Source: Dipteronia dyeriana (lineage: Eukaryota > Streptophyta > Magnoliopsida > Sapindales > Sapindaceae). From it: 64,000 nt of DNA. The stretch covers positions 6,715,768 through 6,779,767 of the forward strand of contig CM065300.1 in the NCBI GenBank assembly GCA_032871835.1, read 5' to 3'. Every line of letters begins with the position of its first letter. The first letter of the stretch is position 1. The notes below the pieces were generated by a model, which was not told the DNA's origin, did not search any database, and saw nothing but the letters and a program-made list of their open reading frames with translations. A program made the translations under genes and the position numbers. Shown piece after piece: positions 32,449 through 43,231 of the stretch.

Positions 32449-33140
32449 TAGGGATGATCATATTACCTTAGTGTCCCAAACCCCCGCTCCTCTATCCCCA
32501 TTTGGGGGATTTTTTTTTTTAGGAGGGGGATGAGGATGACTTTTAACCCCAATTTTAAATGGGGTTAGGGATGGAGGGACCCGTCCCCATCTCCATTTAA
32601 ATGGGGATGGGGTTAAGGTTAGGTGCCCCCATCCCCATTTTCTCATTTCCCCCAAATATTATAATATTATATAAAAAATATATTAATATATATTTTATTA
32701 TATTTCAATATTTTTATTATTTTTATTTTACTAACTATAACTTAAATTACACACCATGCAATCTAACTATATATACATATTGATTTTCTTGTTAAATTAC
32801 ACAACAAGCAATCTCCATATAATTTATTAACATATTTTACTAACTATATATACATATTAAACAACTTAACTTTCATTTCAATTTGTATGGAATGTTAATT
32901 TGTATTTGAATTTATTGGATTGCGAATTTATGTGTTTCTTTAATATGTAATTTTTACTGATATAGAAAAAGTGGAGGAATAGGGGAATGGGAGATTTTGG
33001 GGAAATGAGAAACAGGAAAAATGGGGAAAATGGGGATAGGGGGACCTCCCCTCAAAATTACCCCAACCCCAGGGTTTGGAAAATGGGGTTGGGGATGGGG
33101 GGACCTACATCTGCCCCCATTTCCCCATTGGCCATCTCTA
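32449..33140. mobile_element. hAT-like MITE (GGGG-rich), member 2
   Basis: Ends TAGGGATGATCA and GGCCATCTCTA are inverted relatives, flanked by 8-bp sequences GTCGCAGT (32441-32448) and ATCGCAGT (33141-33148), matching at 7 of 8. The interior is rich in CCCCATTTGGGG-type inverted motifs. The homologous unit 2 sequence around 47800-47850 lacks it. No transposase was found. Confidence 0.65.
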
Positions 33141-33227
33141 ATCGCAGTCATTTACGTACGATCATTTTTATTTAAAAAAAAAAAGTGATTGCAATTACTT
33201 TTTTATTCTGATTTTAAAGAGTTAAGG

Positions 33228-33549
33228 TGTAACATCTAAAAATTTAATTCAAATGATTCAAATGAGTTATTATTATACACAATATTAATACAAAATATAA
33301 AATGATATTGTTAATACAAAAATAGAGTAGTATTAGACAACTCACAATTTAATCCAAATTTCAACTTAAATAATGTGGTAAGTGAATTATCATTACCACA
33401 CAAAATATAAGATGATATGGTTAATGAAAAAATAATTTACCACATCATTTGGATTAAATTTTTATGTTGATTAACATTAGTGAAAAAAAAAAAACAACTT
33501 GCACATCATTTATTTTAAAATTTGGACTAAATTTTTAGATTATTTAACA
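33228..33549. mobile_element. Small AT-rich MITE with about 25-bp inverted ends
   Basis: Left TGTAACATCTAAAAATTTAA pairs with the reverse complement of the right end, TGTTAAATAATCTAAAAATT. The interior contains further inverted copies of TTTGGATTAAAT. It is absent from the homologous flanks in units 2 and 3. Confidence 0.5.
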
Positions 33550-34201
33550 TTAATGGATTTTAAAATAGAATTTAGGAGTATAAAATTGTCGTTACCATAT
33601 TGTATAATGCACAATTGTTATCTATAAATACATCTACAGGATTAAATCTGATAGCTCATATATAACAGTACAAAATAAAAGTTAATTAATCTTGTGCTAA
33701 AGGATTTCATGGTCTTGATAAACCTAGTCACAATTTCATAAACTTGCATTTTTTTTTAATTACGAAAATTATTATGGATTTTAAGCAAAAATACCCTATT
33801 TTAGGGGCCAATTGCAATTGTACCATAAAATCAAAATCAACTGTAAAACTACCATATTTTATCCAAAATTCCCTCACTAATAACTTCACAACATTTATTA
33901 ACCTTATTTATTAGTTTTACCAACCCACTTATTAAACAAATGAACTAATGTTATGTTTGGTTGGATGAAATATACTATAAAGAAATCATTCCTAATGTTT
34001 GGTTTGTTAAAATGGAATGGAATGTGGATTCCATTGGAATATTGATTCCACAATTTTGGTGAAATGGGTATTCCATCCAAAAACTAACGGAATGTTCATT
34101 CCAATTCCAAACTAAAATTGGTATTCCATAAATACCCTCATATGCCCAAACTCTATTCCAAAAATACCTTGATTTCCAAAAATAATATATTGCTATGTAT
34201 G

Positions 34202-34232
<31 letters not shown>

Positions 34233-34566
34233 ATTATGTTATATTATATATACTTTCATATTTATTATTATTATCCATAATATATCATGTTATTATAAAT
34301 GTTTTGTAATTATAAGTATTTTGGTCAAAATATAGTTAATTATATTCCATTAAATTGTTAACCAAAGAAAAAAAAAATATTGATTCTAAAGTCTCAACCA
34401 AACAAAGAAATCAGTTTTTCATTCGTTTGCATTTCAATTCTCATTCTTATTACCATTATCATTCTACCATGGTAACCAAACGTCATCTAAACATTATCTA
34501 ACCCGTTTCCTATTCTACAATATGGTGTTCCCAACATTTTTCTTTTTCAATTTTCGGTTTTAAAAA

Positions 34567-35531
34567 TGTTAACGGAAAATTTACTCGATGTGAGAAATCC
34601 TAGTTAACACCCTCGAGACCACTACCACAGAGGTGGAGGCCGAGGTGGATACCTTTGATACCTAACTTGTTTGAACGGAAAATTTACTCGAGGTGAGAAA
34701 TCTCAGTTAACACCCTCGAGACCACTACCACGGAGGTGGCGACCGGGGGTCGGTATCTTTGATACCTAACTTGTTTGAACAAAGGTGAGTGTTTAAATGT
34801 GAATACAATGAAAATAGGAATATAGCTCTTTATTATAGATCGTGTATGCCATACAAAAATCTCTCAAACACTCTCAATCTCGCTGGGGTACAGTAAGGTG
34901 GCAACCTCGTGCCTGTCGAATAGTAGAATACAACGACGGTCACATTCTGATTACAGAATTTAGGCCAAGAATCGACTCTTACTCACCCTTTTTCTTTCCT
35001 CTATTAGTCGTAAATCCCTCATTCTCTTAGTGCATACTTAAGCATATTTATACACAGTCCAAATATGTTAAATTTATGATTCTCCCACCATGATTATATG
35101 AATCTCATCCCTCTTTATCATGCGGGATCTTTTATTTTGAATGTTGACTTTTATCTAATGACGGAATTGTGAATATCTTTAGAGATAAGTTTGCTTCCTC
35201 TTTGGACTCAAACACTTGCCATGCACGTATACGGTGTTTCAACGTTCGATAGAGTGTGTGGATATGATCATGTGTGTCTTCATGGTGTGATTCCTCATGA
35301 AGGTCGTCGAGCATAACGTTCACTATTTCGTAGAGCGAGGTAGATTCGTGCCCTGGTATTGGTACTAGGAGTTTGGCTAGAACTTTCCAAGTCCTTCAGA
35401 ATTTGAGGTGGCCGTCTCCCCAACTCGACCCCAGGATCCATGGTTCCATGATGGGTAATCTCGGGTTTAGATTTGGGCTAGGAAAGTAAAGAATTTCCCT
35501 TTTGGTCCCTAGCCAAATTTGGCTATTAACA
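34567..35531 (-). mobile_element. Solo LTR (minus orientation) nested in MULE-1
   Basis: On the minus strand the sequence starts TGTTAATAGCC at 35531 and ends CCGTTAACA at 34567, with AAAAA on both sides as a possible 5-bp duplication. A minus-strand TATAAATA near 35048 fits an LTR promoter. The downstream end holds a roughly 104-bp tandem duplication (about 34570-34780, core GGAAAATTTACTCGA). No internal retrotransposon sequence flanks it. Confidence 0.55.
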
Positions 35532-36101
35532 AAAAATATTAGAGAATGTTATATAAAGGAGTTTGAAGGTGAGTATTACATTTTAGATATATTTTTCAAC
35601 CTCATGATCCTTATTATGATGGAATTCACATATATCATTTTTAAAAAATTCCAATGGAAATTGGATCACCATGAAAAATGAGCATTGGGACAGGATGACC
35701 CGATGTCGGGTCACCTTGTCCTAAGACATTTATTCCTGGGGAGTAGGGAAAGGGTGACCCGATGCCAAATCACCTTGACCCGAGACTTTTTTACCTCGAG
35801 ATAGAGTGGGTTCACCTTATTCCGAGACTTTTTCTCCTCAATATCGGGTTACCAAGTCTCGAGACTCAAAATACTTTCAACACCCAAATCGGTGGTGTAT
35901 TGCTATATCCAAAACCTACTTTGGGACGAACGAGTTGCCACGAATGGGTCGCTGACAAAGCTTTACGATGAAAGGGTTGCCAACTCGTTGAACCTACCTA
36001 TTTCTCGACGAATCTGTTGTTGTTGAGACGTAGCTTGCGTTGGCGAAGTCGGTTTGGGTAAATTCGCAGTGGAGAAGCTTTGGGGGAGGAAATTGGGGTT
36101 T

Positions 36102-37132
36102 ATGACACTTTTTTGAGTTGGTGTTACATGAGTGACACCACTTTAATAACTTATGTTTAAAAGACACTAAAGTAAATGATTTCTAAAAGTGCACTTACTT
36201 TACACATTTTTTAATTATTTTTTTAACTTCAACTTTTTTCTTTCTTTTCTCTGCATAGTTATTCTCATCTCATACAAAACCAACTTCATAGCATTATCGA
36301 TGCATCTTCAATGGATTAGTTTAGTAACGGTATGTTGACGCACTCGAGGGGCCGCACTTAACCCAAATTGGGTTTTGGTTTTGAATCTTTCATTGTTAAA
36401 GTTGTTGAGGGTTGGGAATTTCGAGTGGGGAAGATGATAAACAGTAACTTAATTTCAGAGACTTTTGTATGTTGTCCGAGACTTTGTGTTTGTGTGTCCG
36501 AGACTTTGTGTTTATGTGTCGAGACTTTGTGATTGTGTTCCGAGACTTTGTGATTGTGTGTCCGAGACTTTATGTTTGTGTTTCGAGATTTTGTGTTTGT
36601 GTTCCGAGAATTTTGTATGTTGTTCGAGACTTTTTATATACTGTCCGAGACTTTGTGTTTGTCTTCCGAGACTTTATGATTGTGTGTTCGAGACTTTTGT
36701 ATGTTGTCCAAGATTTTGTGTTTGTGTTTGTGTGTCCGAGACTTTGTGATTGCTTTTTGAGACTTTTGGATTGTTGTTATGTGCTCATCTATTTCTGTTC
36801 TGTTCATCTTCTCCAATACCGGATCCCTAATTTGAAATCCTTTGTTTTCAGAGAAAGTTACATGCTTTGTTTTTTTAGAGAAATCAAAAGTCGATATTGT
36901 GTTTGGTCGTGATCGGTGTACGTGAGTTCACCGTCGTCGTCGGTGTATGTGTGTTCGTCGATTCGTCAGTTCCACCTCAATTGATGGAGAATTTTGAAAC
37001 GGAAAAAAAAAACAAAATGGTGAAGAAAGTTATTATCGGATCATTTTTGTCCGTTCACCATAATAAGTGTCTTTTAAATATAAGTTATTAAAACAGTAAC
37101 AGTGTTGAAAAACGTATATAAAAAAATGTCAT
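36102..37132. mobile_element. Nested TIR element inside MULE-1
   Basis: The left ATGACACTTTTTTGAG...TTAATAACTTATGTTTAAAAGACACT and the inverted right end (ATGACATTTTTTTATA...TTAATAACTTATATTTAAAAGACACT) share a broken TIR of about 80 bp. The flanking bases give no clear target duplication. The interior is mostly the minisatellite at 36445-36775. Confidence 0.5.
36445..36775. repeat. Minisatellite, TCCGAGACTTTGTGTTTGTG type
   Basis: About 14 variable units of 19-24 bp. ORFs across it (RDFVFV- or CPRLCDC-type repeats) arise from the repeat and are not credible genes. Confidence 0.9.
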
Positions 37133-37345
37133 TTAATTTTTAGACTCAGCTTTGGGGTGGGATTTGGGATAGGATGGGATCAAAACATGAGTGGGTGAGA
37201 GATTAGGGAATTAGAGAGTGAAAAGGGTTTTTGTTTTTTTAGTAAAAGGTATTGAGGTCATTTTAGGTTATTTTTACAATTGATTTTGATTTTATAATAG
37301 ATTTACAAGTGACCCCCTAAAATAGGATATTTTTTCTAAAAACCC

Positions 37346-37514
37346 AATTAATAACATGGTCACAAGTCATCGAAAAAAGTTAGTTCGGCCAAGGTTTGTA
37401 GTAAAGCATCAAGAAGAAGAATAAGATTTGCTATCTGGTAGAAAATGTTATTTAACTTGAAGCAAAGCAAATAAACTGTCATAGTTTTATGTTTATATAT
37501 ATATACAATCTTTA
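37346..37514. other. Duplicated flank fragment between the two MULEs
   Basis: AAGTCATCGAAAAAAGTTAG and GTAGTAAAGCATCAAGAAGAAGA match 54661-54735. This is the piece of unit 1 host sequence left between MULE-1 and MULE-2. Confidence 0.7.
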
Positions 37515-37687
37515 GGGTTTTTAGCAAAACTACCCTAATTTAGGGACCAAATTGCAAATCTACCCTAAAACCCAAAACAATTGCAAAAATGCCCTGAAAT
37601 GACATTTCTACCCTTGTCAACAACTGAAATCAATTTCATTCAGTTTGCCCTAAATTCTCAATTCCTCAGGCCACCCATCCTGATCGA

Positions 37688-38013
37688 ACCCATCGCCGAC
37701 ACAAGCCGCCATCGCCGACGTCCATTACAGCTGAACTGGAACTTCGTCGTCATGATTTCGACGCAGTCGACGATATCCATCCACCGTTGACGACATCTGA
37801 CGTCTTCAACTTGCAAGCTGACGTCGGGTTCTCTAGCACAGCAACTCATCTTCCATCACCGACCGAACTCATCTTCCGTCGTCGACACAAGCCGCCCTCA
37901 CCGACGTCCATTACAGCCCAACTGCAACTACGTCGTCATGATTTCGACGTCGTAACGATATCCAGCCACCGTCGACGACATCCGACGTCTTCAACTTGCA
38001 AGCCAAAGTCGAG
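37688..38013. repeat. Tandem duplication in the MULE-2 subterminal region
   Basis: Two copies of a roughly 190-bp segment share CACAAGCCGCC, GACGTCCATTACAGC, CGTCGTCATGATTTCGACG and CATCTGACGTCTTCAACTTGC, starting near 37700 and 37890. They are CG-rich compared with their surroundings. Confidence 0.75.
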
Positions 38014-38743
38014 TTTTCTCGCAACAGCCGTCTTCTGGTTCTGAATCAGCCTCCACGATCTGAAGCGGCAATATTTCTACCATTTGGGTCCAATTTCAGG
38101 TATTTCGATTTTGGAACCCTAACATTTAGGTTTATGTTTTGACATTGAAATTGATTTTAGGGTTTTCATTTGTTGAGTTAGACCGATTTGATTTAGGGAT
38201 TGATTTTAGGGATTTCAATTTCATGTATTTGGCAACCTCACATTTACTGATTTTGGATCGAGTGCTTTGTCGAATTCCCTCAACTTCATGTTATTCCAAT
38301 CTTGTTGATTTTGATGATTTTTGATTTAGTGCTATGTTTCTGTGTCGATTTTTAGGATATTTCGGTTGGAAATGGTTCAAGTGTGTATTAAAAGAGAACA
38401 CTGGCAACATGTTGTGGTAACTTGTTTTGAAATTGAAATTTTCTCTGGGGGCGCTGCCCCGCGACCCCTGCTAGCTGACTGGGCAGCTCGACCACCGCGA
38501 GCTCAGCGGGGAGCTCCACCCCCGAGTTTGTTACTGTAGCACAACTAAAGATTTCTCGTAATATTCTTTATTAGGTCCACTTCTTTGTTTGTTGTGTTGC
38601 AATATTGTTACTTTTGTTTGCATATAATGCATGCAGTCCATGTATATCACTCTTTATTGTATTTACTTTTACTTTCTCTTCAAGTGTTTGTATTCGTTAG
38701 TTCGTATCTGAATGTAATTTGGAATGTTTTTAGGTTGATAATC

Positions 38744-41700
38744 ATGAGTGGAAACAAATTACTTGAATCACTCAAGATTAAGGAATGTGATCGTTTTCCT
38801 TCTCGAGTTACTGGCCATTGTAATTGGGAGAGTATAAGGCTTATTAAGTCGCATCTCACAGAAAAACAACTCAAGTTGTTTAGAGTGACATGTTTCGGTC
38901 ATTTTTTAGATGTGAGCGATATGGTGTTGTCTGGGCATTTTTTCCATCACATATTGCTTAGGGAGTGTCATGTCAAAAACACCGATTATAATGCATCTTC
39001 TTTGTGGTACCATGTTGGCAACGGGTTGATACAGTTTTCCCCAGTATAATTTTTTTTGGTTAGTGGGCTAGCTTTTGGAGAATATTCTGAATCAAATCTG
39101 GAGCTTTTCAAAAGAAAGAATAGTCGACTCTGTCGAATCTATTTCCAATCTAGTAAAGTCAAGGTTAAAATGATTGTTGATTGGTTTAGGAATTTAGGTC
39201 CTAATAATAAGATTAGTGATGATGAGGATGTTGTGAAGTTGGCGTTAATACTTTTTTTGGAGATGACGTTGGTTGGGAAGGACTATAGGACTAGCATTCT
39301 ATATTAGGCATTAGAATTAGTTGATGACTTAGATGCTTTTAATAACTTTCCGTGGGGGACATTCATATACTCGAGGACATTTAACTCCCTTTCTACTTGT
39401 CTACTTGGTCGTGATGATAAATTCAAGAATAAGTTCACTGATGAAAAGTTGGAGGAGAATGTCGATGCTCCAGTTAAACGAAAAGCGGAGAGGTACAACG
39501 TTTATGGGTTTGTGACGGCCTTTCAGGTGATATGTGTTAAATGATGAAGTTTAATAAAATACATTTTAGGCAATATGCATATTTTGATACAGCAACTTAA
39601 CTATCATTTTCTTTGTTTGTTTTTCTTTGTTTTTGTTTTCAGGTGTGGGCGATTGAAGCAATACCAAAATGGGTCACACTTGGATATGCCACTAGGGTGA
39701 ACAATGTCACCCCTAGAATTTTGAATTGGCAATGCACGGGAATTCCTACGTATTCAGACATTCAGAAAACCATATTTAAGTTCAAGAACGTAAGTATTGA
39801 ATATGGTTAATTCAAATAAAATTATTTTTGATTTGCTATATTTCATGTATTACACTGTAATGTTAATTTTTGAACAAAAATATTCAGATTACCATGTACA
39901 GAACTCTTAGCCCAACTGATGAAGAAGCAAGGCAACCGTTTTGGACAAGTATGGATAAACTAAAATATGTATTACCCGATGTGGATGGTTGTGTTGGTAA
40001 GGATGATGCTGAGGATGATGTTGAGGATGATGCTGAGGATGATGTTGAGGATGACGTTGATGATGCCATGAAGGATGATATTGATGGAGATCATCCAACC
40101 AGAACACTTAAAAAAGTTGAATTCAAAGGAAAGAAGAATAGACCGATTACACTTGAGCAAGTCAACAAAAGATTGGATGTTATGCAAGCACAACAAAATG
40201 CAATGCAAGCACAACAAAAAGCTATACAAGATCAGATGACTTCCATGCAAAATACAATAATGGATGAGATGCGAATGGGATTTCTTCGCTTGACAGAGCT
40301 TATATGTTTGAACAAAGTGGCTGAAAAGGTACTTGTCGTTTTAAATTGTGAATTCGTCAAATTAGTAACTGGTTCTAACAAGGTTCTAAAAAATGTGATT
40401 TCTATTTCATGTAGTTCATTGAACATAATACCACCGATTTCAGCCACGATGACAACAACCAAGACTATCAAAATTCGGTTCCGAAAGGTGTTAAGTCTCC
40501 TGAATTTCTCATTTTGTCTGAGACAAGTGAAGATGTTAAGCAATTCACAAGACCACCGAAGCTGACCATAAGATTACCGAGAGATCGTAAACTGTCAGCC
40601 TTAACTGTGAGCCCGTACATTGATCCCACGGCGAAGAGGCCTCGAAAACCGAAAATGCCCGAATTCGGATGTGATAGCAAAGTGGAAGATGAAAATGTAC
40701 GTTCAATGCAAGCATGGATAAGTGACAACAAGAACACTTGGTAAGTTAAATCATGTATTATTATTGTATTTCTATTTCGATATCTTCAACAAGTGTTTAA
40801 TTGTTGAACCTCTACAGCATGAACACGGGTTTGGTCGAAGCAAAGCCTGCATGGTTTGAACTGTTGCTATCTCCAAATGGGTGGTTAGAAGGAGACGTAA
40901 GTTTTACACCTTATATTACAATTATTTACTCTACTTTATGCATTTTTTAGTAACACGTTTGTATCATGACAGCATATAGAGACATATTGTCGTTTGATGC
41001 GGCGTCGAGCATGTTACTATCATCAGATATACAAGCAGAATATTGTGTTATTGGATTACTCATTCATGGTATGTACAAATTCTTCTCCATAACAACCCTT
41101 ATCATTTCTTTTGTGGGGGTAACTTATAATATGTTTTGTAGGATACAATTCACGGAAGGTGGTCAAATGTGACTAAAGGCAAAAAACAATTCAAGCATGA
41201 AACCTACCAATGGGACAATACAATGATAGACTATGTGATTGGAAAATCCCCTATGCATGCTTCAGTACATTGACGGACAATCAACAGTGTAAGTAATTTT
41301 CAAATTAATATGTTGTTAATTAAGATGTTATTCAACCTTTAATATACATTCATCTGACTGTCTCATGATGAAACAGATTTTGTTTCCTGCGAATGTGAAT
41401 GAAAATCATTGGGTCGCGGTAGAGGTGGACTTAAATGAGCGGCTCATCAAAGTATATGACTCAAAGCCAGATGCATATAACGTTGATCAAATACTAAAGT
41501 GGGCAACTTGTATTAGAAAGATGGTGCCATCTTTATTGGTGCATGCAATGCCAGATACTTATACTGATCCATCGTCATTTACGGTCGAGAGACCCAAAGA
41601 GGGTGTACCATGTCAAGGAAATCAGTATGTCTTTGTTTATTTCTTCATGGTTATTGTTTGTCTTACGTGGTGGTTGTTATTAATGAATGTTTTTTTTTAC

Positions 41701-41885
41701 ATAGGTCCGATTGTGGGGTTTTCACTCTCAAATTCTTGGAGTACCTATGGGCAAGTAAAGAATTCGACTTTGATGAAAATGACGGACAACCCTTTAGAGT
41801 TAAGATAGCAACAGAAATATTCCAAAATTCAAAAGAAATACCTTATGTAAATAATGAACCTTTATGTGTAAATAATGCAACTTGA
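38744..41885 (+). pseudogene. DUF1985-Ulp1 (C48 peptidase) gene carried by MULE-2
   Basis: A multi-exon model joins cleanly at GT/AG sites: 38744-39526, 39643-39789, 39888-40328, 40415-40740, 40818-40896, then exons near 40972-41069 and 41141-41290, about 41376-41622, and 41706-41885. The first exon shows DUF1985 (PF09331): LFRVTCFGHFLDVSDMVLSGHFFHHILLRE, then LVSGLAFGEY. The third has an acidic EDD repeat and a Gln-rich coiled coil. The last two exons form a Ulp1-like cysteine protease core with the triad His (NENHWVAV), Asp (VYDSKP) and Cys (SDCGVFTL), so the family would cleave SUMO-like conjugates. In-frame stops at 39047-39049 (TAA) and 39305-39307 (TAG) within exon 1 make it a pseudogene unless those are bypassed. 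Confidence 0.72.
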
Positions 41886-42362
41886 TGTGATTTGTGTGAA
41901 CGGTGTAGAGATTGTTGTGATTTGTGATTGTGATCTGTACATAGAAGTGATTTGTGAATGTGATTTGTGTGAACGGTGTAGAGATTGTTGTGTGACATGG
42001 TGTAGGTTGTGAGAGGACTCTGGTGGGTTATGTTTCATTTCTGGAGATTGATGGCCGATTTCCTCAACACTAATGCAAACTAATGGGTCAACGTTCTCTC
42101 GACTGAGCAACAACTGAACGTCATCATCATCAACAATCTTAATGGGCATGCTAGGACGAAAAGTCTGTAGAAGAGTCGTCATACTTACCCGATAATGATC
42201 TTTATCAATTTCGGTGACATTGTATACCTTATCTAACAATTGATCATAGTTTGAATCCCTTGAAAAAGCAAAGGCCTTCGCTCTTCGGCCTTCATACCAA
42301 TACTCACCATGATGACTTTTCCATTCTCCACCCCAATTCAAAACCAAATGCACATTTTTCAT
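41862..42362 (-). pseudogene. MULE transposase (MURA-like) N-terminal fragment
   Basis: A 166-codon frame has the N-terminal pattern of plant MuDR-type transposase ORFs: V-LNWGGEW...YWYEGRRAKAFAFSRDSNYDQLLDKVY, then SMTTLLQTFRPSMPIKIVDDDDVQLLL. The zinc-ribbon and DDE catalytic domains that should follow are missing: the frame ends next to the tail-to-tail Ulp1 gene (ends at 41885). MULE-2 is therefore non-autonomous. The low-complexity Ser/His-rich C-terminus arises from GTGATTTGTGA repeats at 41884-41970. Confidence 0.6.
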
Positions 42363-42479
42363 CTTTAATCCTGAAAAAATAATTCAACATATATTATCCA
42401 TCATTAAAAAATTTATTATTTGAAAGAACATAACATAACAAAAAACCACGTGAAAAAAAACAGACCCATTAAAAAAATC

Positions 42480-42985
42480 ATCGGGTTGGGTGACCCGACA
42501 CCGGGTCAGCTAACCCGATATTTTTTTCCATCAGGTTAGATTGATCAGATGTCGGGTCAGCCTGACCCGACAGAATTTCTCATGAAAAAAAACCATGAAA
42601 ATTCCATCGGGTCAGGGTGACCCGATGTCTGGTTGGGGTGACCCGACGTCGGGTCAGCCGACCCGATGAAAAATTTCATCGAGTTGGGATCACCCGACAT
42701 CGGGTGACCCTGAAAGATTCCTCAGGTCACCCGACCCGATGAAAAATTTTATCGGGTCAGCCTGACCCGACAGAAATTTGCATGACAAAAAACAATGAAA
42801 ATTCCATCGGGTCAGGGTGACCCGATGTCGGGTCAACCCAACCCGATGAAATTTTTCATCGGGTCGACTGACTCGACGTCGGGTCACCCCAACCCGATGA
42901 AATTTCAACCCAACCCGATGAAATTTTTCATCGGGTTGGGCTGATCCGACATCGAGTCACCCTGACCCGATGGAATTTTTCATGG
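42480..42985. repeat. Palindromic GACCCGA array in MULE-2
   Basis: About 500 bp of alternating CATCGGGT and ACCCGATG motifs, including a perfect 18-bp palindrome TGACCCGACGTCGGGTCA (42639-42656). A larger unit repeats with a period of about 205 bp (ATTCCATCGGGTCAGGGTGA at 42601 and 42802). It lies between the transposase fragment's 5' end and the right TIR. Related motifs occur at about 35695-35780 in MULE-1. Confidence 0.85.
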
Positions 42986-43231
42986 TTTTTTTAAAAAAAA
43001 CTTGGGATTAGGAGGTAAATACCAGATTAGGAAGTTGCAATGTTGTTCGGTGGATGGCTTTGTGAGTATGTTAGTAATTGTTTATTGCAAATTGGTAAAT
43101 ATAGTTAATAAATTGGGTGATGTTATGAATAAGGGCAATTTGGGAATTTTATGGCACTTTTGCAATTGTTTTGGATTTTAGGGTAGATTTGCAATTTGGT
43201 CCTTAAATTAGGGTAGTTTTGCTAAAAACCC

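Larger units (their letters stand above)
33776..37345. mobile_element. MULE-1: Mutator-like element with about 90-bp TIRs
   Basis: The left TIR (33776 to about 33865) and right TIR (about 37255-37345) are inverted copies: GGATTTTAAGCAAAAATACC at left, against GGGTTTTTAGAAAAAATATCC as the reverse complement of the right end. Both share TATTTTAGGGG and AAAATCAAAATCAA. Flanking 9-mers AATTATTAT (33767-33775) and AATTAATAA (37346-37354) match at 7 of 9, as expected for an old Mutator target duplication. The uninterrupted paralogous site lies near 54645-54665. The interior holds a solo LTR, a further TIR element and a minisatellite, but no recognisable transposase. Confidence 0.75.
37515..43231. 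mobile_element. MULE-2: Mutator-like element carrying a DUF1985-Ulp1 gene
   Basis: The left TIR GGGTTTTTAGCAAAACTACC... (37515 to about 37605) is matched almost perfectly by the reverse complement of 43140-43231. The TIRs are of the same family as MULE-1. Flanking 9-mers CAATCTTTA (37506-37514) and TAGTCTTTA (43232-43240) match at 7 of 9. Contents: a tandemly duplicated GC-richer subterminal region (37688-38013), a multi-exon DUF1985-Ulp1 pseudogene on plus, a transposase N-terminal fragment on minus (42362-41862), and a palindromic array (42480-42985). MULEs carrying Ulp1-type protease genes are known in plants (Kaonashi-type). Confidence 0.85.

Noticed and set aside
36465..36912. Overlapping ORFs encoding Cys/Arg- or Phe/Val-rich repeats
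   Set aside because: They are direct translations of the CCGAGACTTTGTG minisatellite in two frames.
41884..41970. CRISPR-like short repeats (GTGATTTGTG units)
   Set aside because: Simple degenerate plant minisatellite with no regular spacers. No CRISPR feature is expected or seen in this eukaryotic window.
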